Assembly: GCA_038199985.1 (NCBI GenBank)
Contig: JBBPYK010000109.1
Coordinates: 62,001 to 126,000 of the forward strand
Length of the DNA: 64,000 nt
Origin: Arthrobacter_J sp038199985
Lineage (GTDB): Bacteria > Actinomycetota > Actinomycetes > Actinomycetales > Micrococcaceae
Direction of reading: 5' to 3'
Part shown: positions 60,028 through 64,000 of the stretch, one piece after another
How the letters are laid out: every line of letters begins with the position of its first letter
How positions within the stretch are numbered: position 1 is the stretch's first letter
Program-made: the position numbers and the translations under genes
Notes under the pieces: generated by a model
Told to the model about the DNA's origin: nothing
Databases searched by the model: none
Seen by the model: only the letters and a program-made list of their open reading frames with translations

Positions 60028-61146
60028 GTGAATGAAAAGTTGGATCGACTGGGTAAGTTGCCATTGCGACGGGACTTAGTGGGGTTAGAGCCGTATGGAG
60101 CGCCGCAGATAGACGCGGAGGTGCTCCTCAACGTCAATGAAAATACTCATGGTGTGCCATTGGAAGTGCGAGCCGCCATCGCGGAGGCCGTCCAAGAAGC
60201 TATCCACGGGTTGAATCGCTATCCGGATCGCGAGTTTACAACTTTGCGCACGTTATTAGCAGGCTATCTCGGTCATTCGCTGACCCCCGACAACATCTGG
60301 GCAGCCAATGGGTCCAACGAGGTGCTGCAGCAGATCCTTCAGGCCTTCGGTGGTCCCGGCCGCACCGCACTCGGGTTTCCTCCAACATATTCGATGTATC
60401 CGTTGCTCGCCAGTGCAACCAATACGGAGTACGTCAGTGGGCAGCGCAGTGAACACTTTGGTCTCACCGCAAGGGGAGCCGCGGAGCAAGTGAGCGCTCT
60501 CTCCCCAAACCTAGTGTTTTTGTGCTCACCGAATAACCCAACTGGAACAGCGTTGGGTCTAGACGTCGTTGAAGCTGTATACGCCGCCGGTGAGAGTAGC
60601 CAGGCCATCGTCATAGTGGATGAAGCGTACGCGGAGTTCGCCAAGGAAGGCACCCCGAGCGCTCTAGCTTTGCTTCCGGGAAGAGAGCGACTTATCGTTT
60701 GTCGAACCATGAGCAAAGCGTTTGCTCTCGCGGGAGCCAGAGTGGGATACCTCGCCGCGGCTCCTGAGGTGACGGATGCGCTTCGGCTGGTGAGGTTGCC
60801 GTATCATCTGTCGGCTATCACACAGGCCACCGCTAGCGCTGCTCTTCAACACCCCGCGAAACTCTTGGCCAACGTGGAGGACATAAAGTGCCAGAGAGAT
60901 CGAATCGTCGATGGGCTGCGTGAACTCGGTCTCAAGCCTGAGGCATCAGACTCCAATTTTGTTTTCTTCGGCGGCATGAGGAACACCTCATGGGTGTGGA
61001 AGGGCCTGCTGGCTGCTGGAATCTTAATTAGGGATGTTGGAATACCCGGCTATCTCAGGGTGACGGCCGGGACCGCGGTGGAGACGGAACGGTTTCTGGC
61101 CGAACTGAAGAAGCTGCTTCAAGACGAGTCATACTTGGAGTCTTGA
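60028..61146 (+). CDS. hisC: Histidinol-phosphate aminotransferase
   Basis: A 372-residue class I/II PLP aminotransferase. Conserved parts are NVNENTHGVP, AANGSNEVLQQIL, CSPNNPTGTAL, VIVDEAYAEF and SKAFALAGARVGY (Lys230 the PLP lysine). It makes histidinol phosphate. GTG start, apparently leaderless. The usual hisD is not directly upstream; the LysM gene is. Confidence 0.93.
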   Translation: MNEKLDRLGKLPLRRDLVGLEPYGAPQIDAEVLLNVNENTHGVPLEVRAAIAEAVQEAIHGLNRYPDREFTTLRTLLAGYLGHSLTPDNIWAANGSNEVLQQILQAFGGPGRTALGFPPTYSMYPLLASATNTEYVSGQRSEHFGLTARGAAEQVSALSPNLVFLCSPNNPTGTALGLDVVEAVYAAGESSQAIVIVDEAYAEFAKEGTPSALALLPGRERLIVCRTMSKAFALAGARVGYLAAAPEVTDALRLVRLPYHLSAITQATASAALQHPAKLLANVEDIKCQRDRIVDGLRELGLKPEASDSNFVFFGGMRNTSWVWKGLLAAGILIRDVGIPGYLRVTAGTAVETERFLAELKKLLQDESYLES

Positions 61147-61198
61147 CAGCAGACCCAGCAAGTGAAACCACTCTAATTCCCACCAAAGGACTACACCT

Positions 61199-61816
61199 AT
61201 GAATGTGAAGGCAACCGATAGGCGGATAGCTTCGCTCGAGCGCTCTACCAGCGAATCGTCTGTCGTCGTCACCGTCGACCTCGACGGAACGGGACGCTCG
61301 GACATCGATACGTCTGTACCGTTCTTCGACCATATGCTCACGGCCTTGTCCAAGCATTCGCTGATTGACCTCACGGTCAAGGCGACTGGAGACACTCACG
61401 TAGATGTACATCATACGGTGGAGGATGTGGCGATCACGCTCGGGGAGGCATTGAAGGCCGCGCTGGGAAACAAAAGTGGAATACGGCGTTTCGGAGATGC
61501 TGCGGTTCCACTTGATGAGGCGATGGCTACGGCAGTAGTCGACATTTCAGGTCGTCCGTATCTGGTGCATGAGGGCGAGCCAGACGGTCAGGAGTACCAC
61601 CTCATTGGGGGACATTTCACAGGATCGCTTACCCGGCACGTTTTTGAGTCGATCACGCTCCACGCGCACATCTGTCTCCATATGCGTGTTCTGAGTGGGA
61701 GAGACCCACACCACATCGTCGAGGCTCAGTTCAAAGCGTTTGCCCGCGCCTTGCGCACTGCCGTGGAGAAGGACCCGCGCGTTGACGGTATTCCATCAAC
61801 CAAAGGTGCGTTGTGA
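61199..61816 (+). CDS. hisB: Imidazoleglycerol-phosphate dehydratase
   Basis: A 205-residue HisB of the monofunctional type. Two metal-binding repeats are visible: FFDHMLTALSKHS with HVDVHHTVEDVAITLGEAL, and HVFESITLHAHICLHM with DPHHIVEAQFKAFARAL. It dehydrates imidazoleglycerol phosphate. The ATG follows AAAGGA. It overlaps hisH by four bases. Confidence 0.95.
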   Translation: MNVKATDRRIASLERSTSESSVVVTVDLDGTGRSDIDTSVPFFDHMLTALSKHSLIDLTVKATGDTHVDVHHTVEDVAITLGEALKAALGNKSGIRRFGDAAVPLDEAMATAVVDISGRPYLVHEGEPDGQEYHLIGGHFTGSLTRHVFESITLHAHICLHMRVLSGRDPHHIVEAQFKAFARALRTAVEKDPRVDGIPSTKGAL

Positions 61817-62448
61817 GCAAACGCGTGACAGTTCTGGACTATGGGTCTGGGAACGTGCGGTCAGTCGTTCGTGCGCTCGAGCGGGTGGGCGCTGACGTTA
61901 CCTTGGGCTCGTCAGCCGACGAAGTGCTCGAGGCCGACGGCCTCGTGGTCCCTGGGGTTGGTGCGTTTGCCGCAGTCATGCAGGGGCTGAAGAAGGTAGA
62001 CGCGCTGAGACTCATCGGGCGGAGGGTTGCCGGAGGCCGGCCGGTGATGGGCATTTGTGTGGGACTTCAGATCTTGTTTGATGCTGGTGTTGAGCACGGT
62101 GTTCGCACGGAGGGGATGGCGGAGTGGCCCGGAACTGTCGAACCTCTACGGGCGCCGGTAGTGCCCCATATGGGCTGGAACACAATTCAAGCGCCGGAAG
62201 GAACTCGGCTCTTTACGGGGCTGGAGTCGGAGCGCTTTTACTTTGTTCATTCCTATGCAGTGCAGACATGGGACTTCGATATCACCCAACCTCGAATGAA
62301 GGCTCCGATGGTGACGTGGTCCGATCACGGCGGGCCATTTATCGCGGCCGTCGAGAACGGCCCACTATCCGCCACCCAATTCCATCCAGAAAAATCCGGT
62401 GATGCAGGCGCTGAGCTTTTCCGAAACTGGCTTGAAAGTGTCAGCTAA
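61813..62448 (+). CDS. hisH: Imidazole glycerol phosphate synthase, glutamine amidotransferase subunit
   Basis: A 211-residue class I amidotransferase. The nucleophile is Cys82 in GICVGLQ, and the His-Glu pair is in QFHPEKSG. It supplies ammonia to HisF. GTG start overlapping the hisB stop. A very short membrane-protein gene follows before priA. Confidence 0.94.
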   Translation: MSKRVTVLDYGSGNVRSVVRALERVGADVTLGSSADEVLEADGLVVPGVGAFAAVMQGLKKVDALRLIGRRVAGGRPVMGICVGLQILFDAGVEHGVRTEGMAEWPGTVEPLRAPVVPHMGWNTIQAPEGTRLFTGLESERFYFVHSYAVQTWDFDITQPRMKAPMVTWSDHGGPFIAAVENGPLSATQFHPEKSGDAGAELFRNWLESVS

Positions 62449-62450
62449 CC

Positions 62451-62600
62451 ATGGGGAGCTTACTTCTCATGGGCCTAGCAGGTCTGCTCATAGGTGGCGC
62501 GATCTCGTCTCGGAGGCAAGATTTCGCCACCTTTTTGACTGTGCTTTTATGGATCCTTGCTGGCCTGTCTTTGCTGGCGGCCTACCTCTTGACCCTCTAA
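62451..62600 (+). CDS. Small 49-residue membrane protein in the his operon
   Basis: An ATG two bases after the hisH stop opens a 49-codon frame ending in TAA at 62598-62600. It encodes two hydrophobic helices (about 2-18 and 27-48) joined by SSRRQDF. The frame fills the hisH-priA gap almost exactly. No ribosome-binding site is strong (AGCTAACC upstream), so translation may be coupled to hisH. Function is unknown. Its fit in the operon and composition support a real gene. Confidence 0.62.
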   Translation: MGSLLLMGLAGLLIGGAISSRRQDFATFLTVLLWILAGLSLLAAYLLTL

Positions 62601-62621
62601 CTGAAACGAAGGCTTGATCTC

Positions 62622-63368
62622 ATGACTGAACCGATTGAATTAGCCCGACTACAACTGCTACCCGCCGTTGATGTTGCAGACGGCCAAGCTGTCCGCTTGG
62701 TCCAAGGGGAGGCTGGCAGCGAGACATCCTTCGGTGACGCGGTGGAAGCCGCCATCGCGTGGCAAGAAGGCGGTGCGGAATGGATCCATCTGGTAGACCT
62801 CGATGCTGCGTTCGGTCGTGGATCCAATTTGTCACTTCTGAAGAGAGTTGTCCGTGAATTAAAGGTGCAGGTAGAACTCTCGGGCGGTATTCGAGATGAC
62901 GCCTCCCTCGAGGCAGCCCTTGAACTGGGCGCAACTAGGGTAAACCTTGGCACGGCTGCTCTGGAACATCCGGAGTGGACGGCCAAGGTCATTGACCAGT
63001 ACGGGGACGCCATCGCAGTTGGTCTTGACGTGCGTGGAACAACTCTGGCTGCCAGAGGCTGGACGCGGGAGGGCGGTGACCTCTGGGATGTGCTCGCTAG
63101 ACTTGAGGATGCAGGCTGCGCGCGATATGTAGTCACCGATGTGACAAAGGACGGAACGCTACGTGGACCGAATATTGACTTGCTGCGGCAGATGCTTGGC
63201 AGGACAGAAAAGCCTGTTGTAGCCTCCGGGGGAATCTCAAGTCTTGACGACATCCGGGCACTACGGGCGCTAGTGCCAGCGGGCTTGGAGGGAACCATAG
63301 TTGGTAAGGCGCTATATGCTCGAAACTTTACGTTGCCTGAGGCGTTGGACGTTGCGGGCAGGGCCTAG
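62622..63368 (+). CDS. priA: Phosphoribosyl isomerase A (bifunctional HisA/TrpF)
   Basis: A 248-residue TIM-barrel isomerase. It has the HisA-type LPAVDVADGQAVRLVQG (Asp17), ELSGGIRDDASL and YVVTDVTKDGTLRGPN. Actinobacterial PriA acts on both ProFAR (histidine) and PRA (tryptophan). Bifunctionality is from family knowledge; no separate trpF is visible in the window. The ATG follows GAAGG (CGAAGGCTTGATCTC). Confidence 0.92.
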   Translation: MTEPIELARLQLLPAVDVADGQAVRLVQGEAGSETSFGDAVEAAIAWQEGGAEWIHLVDLDAAFGRGSNLSLLKRVVRELKVQVELSGGIRDDASLEAALELGATRVNLGTAALEHPEWTAKVIDQYGDAIAVGLDVRGTTLAARGWTREGGDLWDVLARLEDAGCARYVVTDVTKDGTLRGPNIDLLRQMLGRTEKPVVASGGISSLDDIRALRALVPAGLEGTIVGKALYARNFTLPEALDVAGRA

Positions 63369-63375
63369 CGCGACG

Positions 63376-64000
63376 GTGACGAAGGAGCTACCAGAACATA
63401 TAGGCGCCGCTCTGCGTAGGGCCGGCGGCAAGGCTGATTCTGCTGGGATTCAGTGGGAAGGGCGGGATCTGTCGGGTGCCGGTAACCCTTTACACGATTT
63501 TGATAACGACGACGGAACAGTCAACGCTCATTACCAGAGCGCAGTTGACCTTCTTATAGCAGGCAAGTGTGGGGAAAACGCAGTCGTCCAAGCGCTGAGT
63601 CAGTCGCGCGTGTTTGTGCCGATAGTGGCTGAAATGAGGTCAGAGGCGGCTGGGCATTTAGGGCTCGTTTCCGACAAGGAAGCCGATATGGCCCTCATAT
63701 GGCTGCAGGCTCCGGACGGGCGGAAAGTTCTTCCGATCTTTTCCTGTGTGGCGAACATGCAGCGATGGCACTCGGATGCAAGGCCTGTTGCCGTCTATGC
63801 CTCTAGAGCAGCCCTCTCTGCAGTCTCCGAGAATGCTGAGCTGTTGGTTGTGGATCCAGGGTCGAACTTCAACTTTGTGGTTCGCCGGCCGGCGCTTTGG
63901 GCGGTCGCTCAGCAAGCTCCTTGGAAGCCGTCGTATGAGGATCCGGATGTAGTAACGCTGCTCGAAGCAGCAGTTGCCGAGGAGCGCTCAGTCAATAAAG
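63376..64000 (+). CDS. SseB-family protein, 3' end cut by the window
   Basis: An open frame starts with GTG eight bases after priA and runs to the window edge (208 residues seen). It matches the actinobacterial SseB-like family: AALRRAGGKADSAGIQWEGRDL, then a central SseB domain (VDLLIAGKCGENAVVQALSQ in two parts, VFVPIVAEM) and LPIFSCVANMQRWHSDARPV. The gene usually lies between the his operon and infC. Function is unknown. The C-terminus is outside the window. Confidence 0.85.
   Translation, partial: MTKELPEHIGAALRRAGGKADSAGIQWEGRDLSGAGNPLHDFDNDDGTVNAHYQSAVDLLIAGKCGENAVVQALSQSRVFVPIVAEMRSEAAGHLGLVSDKEADMALIWLQAPDGRKVLPIFSCVANMQRWHSDARPVAVYASRAALSAVSENAELLVVDPGSNFNFVVRRPALWAVAQQAPWKPSYEDPDVVTLLEAAVAEERSVNK

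Overview
The window is chromosomal DNA from a GC-moderate actinobacterium, most likely in Micrococcaceae or a close relative within Micrococcales. The support is conserved gene order (rimP-nusA-ylxR-infB-rbfA-truB; dapB/dapA-rnj-ftsK-pgsA-cinA-clgR-recA-recX-miaB-miaA-dapF-hflX; lexA next to a LysM gene; hisC-hisB-hisH-priA), many GTG starts, GAAC-N4-GTTC SOS boxes and many apparently leaderless promoters. Genes are tightly packed. No tRNA, rRNA, CRISPR array, IS element or phage gene was seen, and no gene-free gap exceeds 300 bases.

Region 1 (1-12129) is a branched-chain amino acid (leucine) degradation island. It holds the E1-alpha (cut by the window edge), E1-beta and E2 subunits of a 2-oxoacid dehydrogenase. 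A GNAT gene and a TetR repressor gene follow on the minus strand. A seven-gene plus-strand operon then encodes both subunits of a methylcrotonyl-CoA carboxylase-type enzyme, an acyl-CoA dehydrogenase, both subunits of a 3-oxoacid CoA-transferase, a MaoC-type hydratase and a CitE-type lyase. Together they can take branched 2-oxoacids to acetyl-CoA and acetoacetate. The gene set matches M. tuberculosis Rv2495c-Rv2504c in a rearranged order.

Region 2 (12179-20446) has the site-2 protease rseP, without the usual flanking dxr and ispG. A small SatD-like/membrane/YciI cassette follows, then a GNAT gene, proS, a TauE-family permease, a VIT1-family transporter and a DUF4439-like protein.

Region 3 (20534-33789) is the translation and RNA-processing block: rimP, nusA, ylxR, infB, rbfA, truB, three overlapping small membrane-protein genes, ribF, rpsO, pnp and an M16 protease. 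Several leader hairpins lie here, including one that pairs with the pnp ribosome-binding site.

Region 4 (33828-42079) has molybdenum-cofactor genes (moaD, moeA, moaC, mog, moaE), dapB, an unknown membrane/TPR-like protein, a membrane acyltransferase-like gene, dapA and rnj.

Region 5 (42175-59947) covers DNA segregation, repair and envelope genes: ftsK, pgsA, cinA, clgR, a MarR regulator, a DUF3046 gene, recA, recX, a secreted transglycosylase-like protein, miaB, miaA, dapF, a methyltransferase, hflX, dinG, lexA and an SOS-associated LysM protein. recA carries a LexA box and a PafBC-type promoter motif, and hflX-dinG has a second PafBC-type motif.

Region 6 (60028-64000) is a histidine operon (hisC, hisB, hisH, a 49-codon membrane peptide, priA) followed by a truncated sseB-like gene.

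The most unusual signals are non-coding. The clearest is a perfect 15-bp inverted repeat centred on the ftsK start codon.
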